Part shown: positions 7,201 to 14,118 of the stretch, piece by piece
Position numbering within the stretch: position 1 is the first letter of the stretch
How the letters are laid out: every line of letters begins with the position of its first letter
DNA from: Desulfobacterales bacterium
GTDB lineage: Bacteria; Desulfobacterota; Desulfobacteria; Desulfobacterales; JAUCGF01
Reading direction: 5' to 3'
Assembly (NCBI GenBank): GCA_029940345.1
Contig: JAOZRC010000063.1
Span: 1 to 14,118 of the forward strand
Length of the DNA stretch: 14,118 bases
Program-made: the position numbers and the translations under genes
The notes under the pieces: generated by a model
Databases searched by the model: none
What the model saw: the letters and a program-made list of their open reading frames with translations, nothing else
What the model was told of the DNA's origin: nothing

Positions 7201-8292
7201 ATGATTTATTTTAAATTCAAGAGCAAAATCGGAAACAAAATAAGTTACCAATTAAAAATGAGAGTTGGCGCTTCGGTTTATAATTTATTTTATATGATTA
7301 TTCCGGTCGTCATTCTGTTGTTGCCCGCATGCGCACCCAACATAAAATTGATAAATGAGGTTGAAAATAAAATTCAAAAAGCGGAGGAATACTATAAAAC
7401 CGTAGAAGAATTAGACGCGGAGAAAAAATACGCCGATTCTTTTTCAACAGCAAAACTGGAACTTAACCGCGCTCAAAGCTATTTTTCTAAAAAGAAGGTC
7501 AAAAAGGCTCGTCAGGCTGCTTCAAATAGCATGATTGCATCACAAAAAATCCTGAAGCGCTATTACTTAGATGAAATTGCACCCCAGGCGGATGAACTGA
7601 TCAAAGAGATCAGAACGAAAGCCGGCGATGATACCGATAACCCGTTAAATGAATATGTCCCCGAACTTCATGCAATGTTGGATTATGGCAGGGAGTTGGA
7701 AACTGATCAGGAAACCGCTTTACTGGATAAATTTTTAAATAAACATGGTAGAATTAAGTCCATCCGGCGCAGTAAAGACACATTGAGCAGTAAGAAAATA
7801 AATGCCGATGTTTCCTTCAAACCCGGTGAATACAATTTGTCTGCTAACGGGAAACGCATCCTTGAAAAAGGGGTAATCAAAAAGATTATTGCAATCAAAA
7901 ACAGATACTGCGAAAAGTATCCGCAAAGTATGATTACGATGAAAATTGAAATCAAAGGATATACGGACAGAATCAGATTCAATGAAAGCAAACCGCTATT
8001 TAAAAAATTGACAAAATCCCTCGAATCACGACTTCCGCCTGAAAGCGAACCCAAAAAGCGCCGGCAGTTTTTAAATCAGCGTCTTTCGGAATTAAGAGCC
8101 AAGTCAATCAGTGATTATATTGTTCTGCAATTGTCCGATTATCATAAAAATGATTCCAACTTTAAAATAGATCCCAAGCCGGTAGGTATGGGTGAAATTT
8201 TGCCATCCGGAGTCAAACCCTTAAAATCGGTTGGTGATTCCAAGCGCCGCCTATGTAAAATTTATTTTTATATTGCGCACATATCAAATTAG
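7201..8292 (+). CDS. Lipoprotein with helical N-terminal part and OmpA-like peptidoglycan-binding domain
   Basis: This 363-residue exported protein has a lipoprotein signal: a basic start, hydrophobic segment 29-42 and lipobox LPAC with the lipidated C44. Residues 50-140 are helical, with repeated alanine and charge spacing (AEEYYKTVEEL, SFSTAKLELNRAQSYF) like DUF4398. The C-terminal part (about 205-358) fits an OmpA-like domain: FKPGEYNLSANGKRIL, IEIKGYTD (D256), LSELRAKSISDYI (R299) and SKRRLCKIYF near the end. D256 and R299 correspond to the diaminopimelate contacts. About 38 residues rich in K and P are inserted between GYTD and LSELRA. AAGGAG at 7188-7193 lies 7 bases before the ATG and fixes the start. 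It probably tethers the outer membrane to peptidoglycan. The gene is AT-rich and isolated by gaps on both sides. Confidence 0.85.
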   Translation: MIYFKFKSKIGNKISYQLKMRVGASVYNLFYMIIPVVILLLPACAPNIKLINEVENKIQKAEEYYKTVEELDAEKKYADSFSTAKLELNRAQSYFSKKKVKKARQAASNSMIASQKILKRYYLDEIAPQADELIKEIRTKAGDDTDNPLNEYVPELHAMLDYGRELETDQETALLDKFLNKHGRIKSIRRSKDTLSSKKINADVSFKPGEYNLSANGKRILEKGVIKKIIAIKNRYCEKYPQSMITMKIEIKGYTDRIRFNESKPLFKKLTKSLESRLPPESEPKKRRQFLNQRLSELRAKSISDYIVLQLSDYHKNDSNFKIDPKPVGMGEILPSGVKPLKSVGDSKRRLCKIYFYIAHISN

Positions 8293-8317
8293 GTTAGGAT
8301 AGGGGACGAAATAACGC

Positions 8318-8433
8318 AACCGTTCACTCCCCTGGGCGGAACGAATTTCCGCCCTACATGATCGCGATCGTGCGTGAGGGTGTAGCGCGGGAAGCTGTCC
8401 CACGTTAGCTTACATATAGGGGAGTGAACGGTT
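8318..8433. repeat. Palindromic element with perfect 16-bp terminal inverted repeats
   Basis: Arms AACCGTTCACTCCCCT (8318-8333) and its exact complement (8418-8433) bound 116 bp. Inside are a hairpin GGGCGGAA/TTCCGCCC (8334-8354) and a second, weaker GGGA/TCCC hairpin near 8387-8403. The architecture (outer arms plus two inner hairpins) parallels the element at 91-236, though the arms differ. Ten bases of the arm, AACCGTTCAC, also occur at 7031-7040 upstream of the lipoprotein gene. It carries no coding potential and looks like a MITE-type or REP-like element. Confidence 0.75.
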
Positions 8434-8496
8434 ATGAAGTAACTTCCCAATTTATTTATCTTTTCAAGCTGGACGATTAAAATTAAATTATAATTA

Positions 8497-8527
8497 TGGA
8501 AAGCGCATTGATTCGACCGGCTTAAAA
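8497..8527 (+). repeat. Duplicated 3' end of the upstream ykgJ gene
   Basis: The 16-mer GCATTGATTCGACCGG at 8505-8520 is identical to 6986-7001, and the match extends to about 31 bp with four differences, including the stop codon TTAA. Read in frame it encodes ESALIRPA and a stop, against ASALIRPV in the intact gene. The two copies are direct repeats flanking the lipoprotein gene and are about 1.5 kb apart. Confidence 0.75.
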
Positions 8528-8542
8528 AAATATTCCTCAAAA

Positions 8543-8555
8543 ACTCCGTAGGAGT
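8543..8555. repeat. Small palindrome ACTCC-GTA-GGAGT near the kinase start
   Basis: A 5-bp perfect stem with a 3-base loop is followed by GACATATTTGTAGC. From memory this kind of motif recurs between genes in many environmental genomes; it could not be searched here. Its GGAG is 17 bases from the ATG at 8572, too far for a normal ribosome-binding site. Confidence 0.4.
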
Positions 8556-8571
8556 GACATATTTGTAGCAG

Positions 8572-9087
8572 ATGAAAACATTCCGTTATTTATCAATAAA
8601 ATATAAACTGATAACATTAATGATGTCCATATCCGGAATTATCCTGCTACTGGCTTCGACAGGTGTAATGGTCAACGAAGTGGTTTCTTTTCGAGGCCGA
8701 ATGCTTAAAGAGCTTTCCATACTCACCAAAGTTATGGTGGGCAATAGCATTGCCGCCCTTCCGATTCAAAAAAATTATCTTGATTCCGTTCAAACCGGCG
8801 GAAAAAACCTGATTATACTGATAAATGATATTTTTGATCTGTCAAAAATCGAAGCCGGTAAAATGATGATTCACCCTGAACCCGTCAATCTGGCCGTCAT
8901 CGTTGAGGAACTCACCCAAATTTTTCAGATCAAATTTTCTGAAAAAGGACTTGAGTGGCAAGTTGAGATCGCCCCTGACACGCCCGAACAACTCTTGTTA
9001 GATGAAGTGCGTTATTACATTAGTGTCCCAGCTTATGTTGGTAGCCGCCAACATCAAATACTGAAACTCAAAATTTTCTATTTATGA
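8572..9087 (+). pseudogene. Sensor histidine kinase remnant lacking its phospho-acceptor and ATPase domains
   Basis: The open frame (171 aa) starts like a CHASE8-type sensor kinase, with a transmembrane segment at 14-34 followed by NEVVSFRGRMLKELS and GNSIAALP (57-64). It then jumps directly to QKNYLDSVQTGGKNL (66-80), INDIFDLSKIEAGKM (84-98) and EKGLEWQVEIAPDTP (124-138). These match the second half of a HisKA domain and the linker to the ATPase, and the large kinase downstream carries the same block at residues 559-639. Missing are the rest of the sensor, HAMP and the SHEIRTPMN H-box. After LLLDEVR (141-147) the frame enters a palindromic repeat and adds a meaningless tail, so the N, G1 and G2 boxes are absent too. 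The open frame has no stop inside, but autophosphorylation is impossible. Its stop overlaps the next start as ATGA. Confidence 0.88.
9015..9054. repeat. Partial copy of the 91-236 palindromic element
   Basis: Positions 9015-9046 match 190-221 (right arm of the first element) with 3 differences in 32 bp, sharing TTACATTAGTG and TTGGTAGCC. A local 7-bp hairpin ATGTTGG/CCAACAT spans 9035-9054. Only one arm is present. It begins within 2-3 bases of the point where kinase homology ends. Confidence 0.75.
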
Positions 9088-10241
9088 CTAACGCGAATAC
9101 AACACACAACATTCTGATTGTTGACGATGTTCCAAATAACATCAAAATTCTGGCGAATATTCTGAATGGCGATAATTACAAGCTTTTTTTTGCAATGAAC
9201 GGGTGTGATGCTCTTGATAAAATAGCCAATACCCCGTTCGATTTGATTTTGCTTGATGTTATGATGCCGGAAATGGACGGTTTTGAGGTATGTCAACAAA
9301 CAAAAAATAATCCTGAGACAACGGATATTCCGGTGATTTTTATTACAGCGCTGTCCGATACACGTGATAAAGTCAAAGGGTTTGCCGCCGGTGGGGTTGA
9401 TTATATCACTAAACCGTTTCAATCCCAGGAGGTGCTGGCGCGGGTTGATACGCACCTGCAGCTTCGGAACTCACAAAAAAGCCTGAAATCAAATAATTTA
9501 TACTTGCAAAATGAAATTGAGGAACGCAAACGGGTTGAAAAGCGACTGGAGCGCTCTCTAATCGAATTGTCCGAGGAAAAACAGAAAGCGGATAATCTAC
9601 TTTTGAATATTTTGCCCGTAAAGATTGCCGCGGAATTAAAAAACACAGCTAAAATTGAGCCGGTGCATTTTGATTCGGCTTCGGTTATGTTCACTGATTT
9701 CGTTGATTTCACCAGGATTGCGGAACAACTCAGTCCGCGAACGCTGATTGGCAAATTGGATTACTATTTTTCTTTTTTTGATGAGGTGATTGAAAAATAT
9801 AATCTGGAAAAATTGAAAACCATTGGTGACAGTTATATGTGTGCCGGCGGAATCCCCACGCCGAATGACACACATTCGTATGATATTGTAATGGCTGCCT
9901 TGAAAATACAGGATTTTTTTTCCCGACAGTGTCGCCGCTCGATCAAATCACAGTCCGAATCGCACAATTTTGCCATACGCATTGGTATTAACAGCGGTTC
10001 ACTCATTGGAGGCGTTATCGGCAAGAAAAAATTTGTGTATGATGTATGGGGTGACACCGTTAATATAGCCTCACGCATGGAGTCATCCGGTGTGCCGGGT
10101 CGCGTCAATATCTCCCGAAGCACCTACCTGTTGGTCAAAAATCACTTTGAGTGCGAATATCGCGGCAAAATTGTTGCCAAGAACAAAGGCCCTATCGAAA
10201 TGTATTTCGTAAACGCTGTCATAAAAAATCAAAAAAAATGA
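9084..10241 (+). CDS. Response regulator with class III adenylate cyclase output domain
   Basis: A 385-residue cytoplasmic protein. The receiver domain (about 8-125) has acidic D14-D15, phospho-acceptor D58 (LLDVMMPEMDG), T88 and K110 (TKPF). A coiled coil (128-172, with EIEERKRVEKRLERS) leads into LLLNILPVKIAAELK (172-186), the usual linker before cyclase domains. The class III catalytic domain (about 195-378) keeps metal ligands D205 (FTDFVDFT) and D249 (GDSYM), the adenine-selecting pair K245 and D320 (LKTIGD, VYDVWGDT), and transition-state N327 and R331 (NIASRM). All catalytic residues are in one chain, as needed for a homodimer making cAMP from ATP. The ATG overlaps the TGA of the kinase remnant, with no separate ribosome-binding site. 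The hybrid kinase downstream is a plausible new phosphodonor. Confidence 0.92.
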   Translation: MTNANTTHNILIVDDVPNNIKILANILNGDNYKLFFAMNGCDALDKIANTPFDLILLDVMMPEMDGFEVCQQTKNNPETTDIPVIFITALSDTRDKVKGFAAGGVDYITKPFQSQEVLARVDTHLQLRNSQKSLKSNNLYLQNEIEERKRVEKRLERSLIELSEEKQKADNLLLNILPVKIAAELKNTAKIEPVHFDSASVMFTDFVDFTRIAEQLSPRTLIGKLDYYFSFFDEVIEKYNLEKLKTIGDSYMCAGGIPTPNDTHSYDIVMAALKIQDFFSRQCRRSIKSQSESHNFAIRIGINSGSLIGGVIGKKKFVYDVWGDTVNIASRMESSGVPGRVNISRSTYLLVKNHFECEYRGKIVAKNKGPIEMYFVNAVIKNQKK

Positions 10242-10378
10242 AGCAGGCACAAAAATTGCATATTAAATAATTGAAACAATTGAAACAATTGAAATAATTA
10301 TGCGCTTTTTCAAAGAAAACGGCTCTGTGTTGCGGCAGAGGGTAAATATTCTGATAACCACGCCCTTAAAGGAGATAA
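10242..10378. other. Intergenic spacer with 9-bp tandem repeat
   Basis: Three copies of AATTGAAAC/T lie at 10269-10295, followed by AATTA. A weak stem CTCTG/CAGAG lies at 10323-10340 without a U-tract. No clear terminator or promoter was seen, so readthrough from the cyclase into the kinase is possible. Confidence 0.55.
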
Positions 10379-13300
10379 TTGCGGTCAATGAATACGCCAA
10401 AACCACGGTCTGATATTTTTATGCATCTTAAATTTTTCTTCTTATTTTTTTTCCCATTTACGCTGATAATAAGCAGCATTACTTTTGCGCTCTATTATTC
10501 TGAGATCAAAAGTGATAAATTAATCACCGAAGCCCGCGAAAAACACACCTTATCATTATTAGCGCAAGTCGTTAATAATGATTTCAAGACAGTTCTGTCA
10601 GATCTGATGATTTTATCCACCCAAAATGAACTTCAGGCAATGTTGATAAGAGCGTGCGGAGCCGATGCACATCGCAAAGCGCTCGCCCAGGAATATCTTC
10701 ATTATGCCGCCCGCAAAAAAATGTACGACCAAATACGTTTTTTGGATGCAACCGGTATGGAGTGCGTAAGAATCAATTTTAATAAAGGCGCTCCTTTGAT
10801 TGTGCCTGACAATCAGCTTCAGTCTAAAGATCAACGCTACTATTTCAAAGAAGCATTTCAACTCAAGCGGGGAGAAATGTATATATCGCCATTTGACCTG
10901 AATATTGAACACGGAGCCATTGAGCGCCCGTTGAAACCTACGATTCGGTTTGGCACACCGGTTTTTGATGTCACTCGCCAGAAACGGGGAATTGTTGTTG
11001 TTAATTATCGCGGGACGACCCTTATCCGCAATCTTGAGAGGTCTTTTGTGAACTCTCCCGGCATTCTGATGCTGCTTAATAACGACGGATACTGGCTTAA
11101 AGGCCCCATGCCGGAAGACGAATGGGGTTTTATGTATGAACAGCGTAAAAAAAAGACTTTTGGCAACGCCTTCCCGGAAGCATGGCGGCGAATATCCGCA
11201 CAGCCAGAGGGCACATTTTACATTTCGGACGGTTTGTTTACCTTTACCACCGTATTCCCCCTTTCAATATCTCATCAATTTGGCGTTGTCTCAGGCAACG
11301 TCAATAATTCCATACAAGCCAGATCAGATGATGAAGCGTACGCTTGGAAAATTGTCTCTTATATTGAACCAGCCATTTTGAATACAATGTCCAAAAACGC
11401 TCTAAGCAAGCTTATCATGCTCAATAGCCTTTTTATTCCGCTGCTTGCCTTTTTCTCCCTGGTTTTGGCGCACGCGATCGTGAAACGCAAGATAATGGAA
11501 AAAGCGCTGACTGAAGAACGGAACCTTTTACGGACACTTATCGACGCGGTTCCTGATTATATCAATGTGAAAGATTTAAACGGCCGTTTTATTATCGTCA
11601 ATAAAGCTATCATTCGGTTTTTCGCACAGATGACCACCGATGGGCCAGGCGACAAAAGTTTGTTGGGAAAAACGGACGCTGATTTCTATCCGCCTGAAAC
11701 AGCCAAACAACATGACGTCGAAGATCAGGCCATTATTAAATCAGGGCAGCCGGTACTTAATCGTGAAGAAACGTTTTCAGATAAAGAAAACAATGTTATC
11801 CGTCAAATGGCAATAACTAAAATCCCATTGAAAAATAATAGGGGGAAAGTTGGCGGACTTCTGGAATTTACCCGTGATATCACGGAACGCAAACAGGCTG
11901 AAAAGAAATTACGTCAGGCAAAAGAAGAAGCCGAAGCCGCCAACCGCGCCAAGAGTGAGTTTTTGGCCAATATGTCCCATGAAATCCGCACGCCGATGAA
12001 TGCCGTTTTGGGGTTTACCGAAATCCTTAACGATTTCATTACCGATCCGCTGCAAAAAAGTTATCTGAAATCAATCGAAAGCGGCGGACAGACACTGATG
12101 AAGCTGCTTAATGATATTCTTGATCTGTCGAGAATTGAAGCTGGAAAAATGGACATTGACGCCGAACCCTTCAGTTTGGTTGCCGCCATCCAGGAAATCA
12201 GCCGTATGTTCCATACAAAAATCACAGAAAAAGGACTGATGTGGGATGTCAAAATCGCATCTGATTTTCCCGCCAGTCTTGTCCTGGATGAAATGCGCAT
12301 CCGTCAGGTGCTTTTCAACTTAATTGGCAATGCGGTCAAATTTACTGACAGCGGGTCGATCACACTATCGGCCCGGGCGATCCTTTCTGATCAGGATTCC
12401 AATCAGTGCAAGATTGTACTGGCGGTCGCTGACACCGGCGATGGTATTGCGGATAACCAAAAGGAACTTATCTTTGAAGCTTTCAGACAACAAGATGGAC
12501 ATAGTGCCCGACAATATAACGGCGCGGGGTTGGGGCTGGCCATTACCAAACGCCTGGTGGAAATAATGGGCGGAACCATTACACTGGAAAGTGAGCAGGG
12601 CAAAGGCAGCCGATTTGAAATCGTGTTTCCGAATGTTACAATTTCTCCCGGTGAGGCGGTCGCCGGTCGTATAAAAAATGGCCGGAAAAAGCCGGAGGAC
12701 GGTCGTCAGCTTAACTTCGCATCCGCAACACTGCTGCTGGTGGATGATGTCAGGACTAACCGGATGGTGCTCAAGGCCTTTTTGCGAGAGACTGATATCG
12801 GTGTGATTGAAGCTGAAAATGGTAAAGAAGCCTTGCTTATGGCGCAACAGCACCTTCCCGATATGATTTTATTGGACATCCGCATGAATGAGATGGATGG
12901 CTATGAAGTTTTAGACCGCCTAAAAACGGCAGATGATCTTAAAACAGTTCCGGTCATAGCGTTTACTGCAGCCGACACAAAACAGGAGCGCAAAAAAATT
13001 ATGGCCCACGGTTTTGACGGTTATTTGTACAAACCGGTGAGACGAACCGAACTGTTACGCAAAATTGCCTGTTATCTTCCCTACGCGGTAATGGAAAAAA
13101 CAGCCAAACCATCGCCGGTAAGCGAAAAAATGGAAGAGACCTCAACGCCCGCATCTGAACGTCTATCTGAAGCCTTGGCCGAAGTCCCGGCTGAAATTAC
13201 GGTTGAAGCGATGGCGTTTCTGAATGGTGACCTGAAAGAGTTGTGGGAAACCGTACGACGTAGCGGCAGTTTTGAAGAAATTGAAGCGTTTGCAAACCAG

Positions 13301-13453
13301 GTCTGTTCCTTTGGTCAAAAATATAAATTAGGCCGGTTTAGCCAATTCGGCGATGATTTAATCATGCAGGTGCGCGCTTTTGAAGTTGAGGGAATTGAAG
13401 TAAGTATGGATTTGTTTCCGCAATTGGTGGATAACCGTAACTTAGGGGAGTAA
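10379..13453 (+). CDS. Hybrid sensor histidine kinase (Cache-like sensor, PAS, HisKA, HATPase, receiver)
   Basis: A 1024-residue inner-membrane protein. It has TM1 at about 17-39, a periplasmic double-Cache-like sensor (about 41-340, with DQRYYFKEAF at 151-160) and TM2 at about 345-368. A PAS domain (about 384-505, LIDAVPDYINVKDLNGRF) follows, then a coiled coil. HisKA carries H534 (NMSHEIRTPMN). The ATPase domain has N647/N651 (FNLIGNAVKFT), DTGDGI (685-690) and GAGLGL (715-720). The receiver (784-900) has DD 789-790, D833 (LLDIRMNEMDG), T863 and K885. The last 100 residues have an HPt-like helical look but no phospho-acceptor histidine. The start is uncertain: AAGGAG at 10369-10374 is 4 bases before TTG (10379) and 13 before ATG (10388). 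The ligand is unknown. It probably controls the cyclase just upstream, alone or with other regulators. Confidence 0.92.
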   Translation: MRSMNTPKPRSDIFMHLKFFFLFFFPFTLIISSITFALYYSEIKSDKLITEAREKHTLSLLAQVVNNDFKTVLSDLMILSTQNELQAMLIRACGADAHRKALAQEYLHYAARKKMYDQIRFLDATGMECVRINFNKGAPLIVPDNQLQSKDQRYYFKEAFQLKRGEMYISPFDLNIEHGAIERPLKPTIRFGTPVFDVTRQKRGIVVVNYRGTTLIRNLERSFVNSPGILMLLNNDGYWLKGPMPEDEWGFMYEQRKKKTFGNAFPEAWRRISAQPEGTFYISDGLFTFTTVFPLSISHQFGVVSGNVNNSIQARSDDEAYAWKIVSYIEPAILNTMSKNALSKLIMLNSLFIPLLAFFSLVLAHAIVKRKIMEKALTEERNLLRTLIDAVPDYINVKDLNGRFIIVNKAIIRFFAQMTTDGPGDKSLLGKTDADFYPPETAKQHDVEDQAIIKSGQPVLNREETFSDKENNVIRQMAITKIPLKNNRGKVGGLLEFTRDITERKQAEKKLRQAKEEAEAANRAKSEFLANMSHEIRTPMNAVLGFTEILNDFITDPLQKSYLKSIESGGQTLMKLLNDILDLSRIEAGKMDIDAEPFSLVAAIQEISRMFHTKITEKGLMWDVKIASDFPASLVLDEMRIRQVLFNLIGNAVKFTDSGSITLSARAILSDQDSNQCKIVLAVADTGDGIADNQKELIFEAFRQQDGHSARQYNGAGLGLAITKRLVEIMGGTITLESEQGKGSRFEIVFPNVTISPGEAVAGRIKNGRKKPEDGRQLNFASATLLLVDDVRTNRMVLKAFLRETDIGVIEAENGKEALLMAQQHLPDMILLDIRMNEMDGYEVLDRLKTADDLKTVPVIAFTAADTKQERKKIMAHGFDGYLYKPVRRTELLRKIACYLPYAVMEKTAKPSPVSEKMEETSTPASERLSEALAEVPAEITVEAMAFLNGDLKELWETVRRSGSFEEIEAFANQVCSFGQKYKLGRFSQFGDDLIMQVRAFEVEGIEVSMDLFPQLVDNRNLGE

Positions 13454-13496
13454 GGGCACATACATAAATGGGGAACATCGCCAATGTAAAATAAAA

Positions 13497-13534
13497 AATC
13501 CCGTAAGCCCATCGGGCTGCGGGGATTCCTTTTT
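13497..13534. terminator. Bidirectional intrinsic terminator between convergent genes
   Basis: A long imperfect stem, AATCCC..AGCCC (13497-13510) with GGGCT..GGGATT (13514-13527), has an ATC loop. On the plus strand it is followed by CCTTTTT. On the minus strand the flank reads as a T-rich tail, because the left side is ATAAAAAA. It lies 44 bp after the kinase stop and 139 bp downstream of the minus-strand gene, as expected for a shared terminator. Confidence 0.8.
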
Positions 13535-13665
13535 CTAAACTATCTTTGCAAATGTAGGCATGCTTCATTTTCCGGTTAACAATTCAAAGGAGTGTTGAAC
13601 CAAAGGTTTAGCACTCCCAGGTAAAGTGTAAACTGCTTTTGGGGTAAAATGAAGGATGCCCAAAT
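13535..13665. other. Intergenic region with a 13-bp hairpin
   Basis: The stem 13589-13601 / 13605-13617 pairs GGAGTGTTGAACC with GGTTTAGCACTCC around an AAA loop. On plus-strand RNA it has 11 Watson-Crick and 2 G-U pairs; on minus-strand RNA the two wobbles become mismatches. There is no U-tract. Nothing else is recognisable here. Confidence 0.55.
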
Positions 13666-14118
13666 TTATTTGTTATTTTTTTTCATTTTAAAGCCAACAA
13701 GCCCTATTAAGCCAAAGCCTAAAAGCAGAATTGTGGATGGTTCAGGAACAGCAGGTCCTGGACCGGGGCTGGGACCCGGTGCAGCATCATTACGTTTAAG
13801 CGCTTGAAGACTTTCAAGATAAACATTATCCCTCCCCTGATAATCAATCCACCACTGTCCATTTGCTTCATTGATTGTATAATACTGCAACACATCCGGT
13901 CTCGAATGAGACCCAGATTTATCATCATCCGAATCCGTTATATAGACACCTAAATAGTTGCCATTTTCATCATATTCATATCCCCAGAAAGTTATGGCAT
14001 GATACATACCATCTTCAGTATCCTCTTTAATGGCACCTCCGACACCGTAATCATTGTTGAGATACCAATCAAGATCTGACATGAACTCAGCACCTACATT
14101 CATAGATTCCGCATAGTA
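13666..14118 (-). CDS. IdeS-like cysteine protease C-terminal part with PEP-CTERM sorting signal (partial)
   Basis: The frame runs off the window's right edge, so the N-terminus is missing; 150 residues are visible. Numbering from the internal ATG at 14103, H35 begins HAITFWGYEYDENGN and D57/D59 lie in VYITDSDDD. The spacing (22 from His to the first Asp, 24 to the second) and the pattern H..x.WG.xyD.NGN....Y.TDSD match the His/Asp part of the catalytic site of streptococcal IdeS-type (Mac) proteases as I remember it. The catalytic cysteine would lie upstream, outside the window. A proline-glycine linker (109-118) leads to VPEPS (119-123), a hydrophobic helix (124-138) and KMKKNNK, a PEP-CTERM signal handled by an exosortase. 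The protein is therefore expected to be exported and attached to the outer surface. The substrate is unknown; IgG cleavage cannot be assumed. Confidence 0.8.
   Translation of the reverse strand, partial: YYAESMNVGAEFMSDLDWYLNNDYGVGGAIKEDTEDGMYHAITFWGYEYDENGNYLGVYITDSDDDKSGSHSRPDVLQYYTINEANGQWWIDYQGRDNVYLESLQALKRNDAAPGPSPGPGPAVPEPSTILLLGFGLIGLVGFKMKKNNK

Larger units (their letters stand above)
8293..8571. other. Repeat-rich spacer before the kinase pseudogene
   Basis: There is no gene in this stretch. It contains a palindromic element (8318-8433), an AT-rich part with nothing recognisable (8434-8496), a duplicated tail of the upstream ykgJ gene (8497-8527) and a small palindrome (8543-8555) close to the next start codon. 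A minus-strand open frame here is spread across the repeat and is not credible. Confidence 0.6.

Noticed and set aside
9078..9455. 125-residue minus-strand open frame opposite the cyclase receiver
   Set aside because: It lies antisense to a well conserved receiver domain, has no ribosome-binding site and has no family signature.
10269..10295. CRISPR-like repeats
   Set aside because: The units are 9 bp, contiguous and without spacers, so this is a simple tandem repeat.
12365..12853. 162-residue minus-strand open frame inside the hybrid kinase
   Set aside because: It lies opposite conserved ATPase-domain and receiver sequence and shows no recognisable motif; it is an antisense shadow.

Overview
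The window looks like a chromosomal segment of a Gram-negative, Desulfobacterota-like (delta-proteobacterial) bacterium. This placement is an inference. It rests on a futalosine-pathway menaquinone gene, a lipobox OmpA-type lipoprotein, a PEP-CTERM exported protein, a NifA-like regulator remnant, CHASE8-like and Cache-type sensor kinases, paired YkgJ-type cysteine-cluster proteins, and many short palindromic intergenic elements. No rRNA, tRNA, CRISPR array or transposase gene was seen.

Layout. Positions 1-447 have no gene. They hold a long hairpin (5-86), a palindromic MITE-like element (91-236) and small dyads ahead of an AAA+ ATPase fused to a PD-(D/E)XK-like domain (448-2277). One base later comes a broken NifA-like sigma-54 activator (2279-2982): a GAF domain, a frameshift at a nine-A run, and loss of everything after the first half of Walker A. 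A housekeeping block follows on the same strand: aroQ (3-dehydroquinate dehydratase), mqnB (futalosine hydrolase), a dNTP triphosphohydrolase, and two consecutive YkgJ-family proteins. aroQ acts on the way to chorismate, and mqnB uses a chorismate-derived intermediate, so these neighbours are metabolically linked.

From 7007 the sequence is more accessory. An OmpA-domain lipoprotein gene (7201-8292) is followed by a 280-bp spacer. That spacer holds a second palindromic element, a duplicated copy of the 3' end of the upstream ykgJ gene, and a small palindrome touching the next start codon. A sensor kinase pseudogene (8572-9087) has lost its centre, including the phospho-acceptor histidine, and its ATPase end. 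Its 3' end is replaced by sequence matching the arm of the 91-236 element. It overlaps by 4 bp an apparently intact response regulator/class III adenylate cyclase (9084-10241). A 1024-residue hybrid sensor kinase follows (10379-13453).

A likely bidirectional terminator (13497-13534) separates this signalling block from a convergent, minus-strand gene cut by the window edge. Its visible part resembles the C-terminal half of IdeS-type cysteine proteases, with matching His/Asp spacing, and ends in a PEP-CTERM sorting signal. I see no complete, clearly new multi-gene system. The most unusual items are this IdeS-like PEP-CTERM protein, the kinase truncation inside a palindromic repeat, the direct repeats flanking the lipoprotein gene, and the regulator remnant fused almost seamlessly to the ATPase gene.
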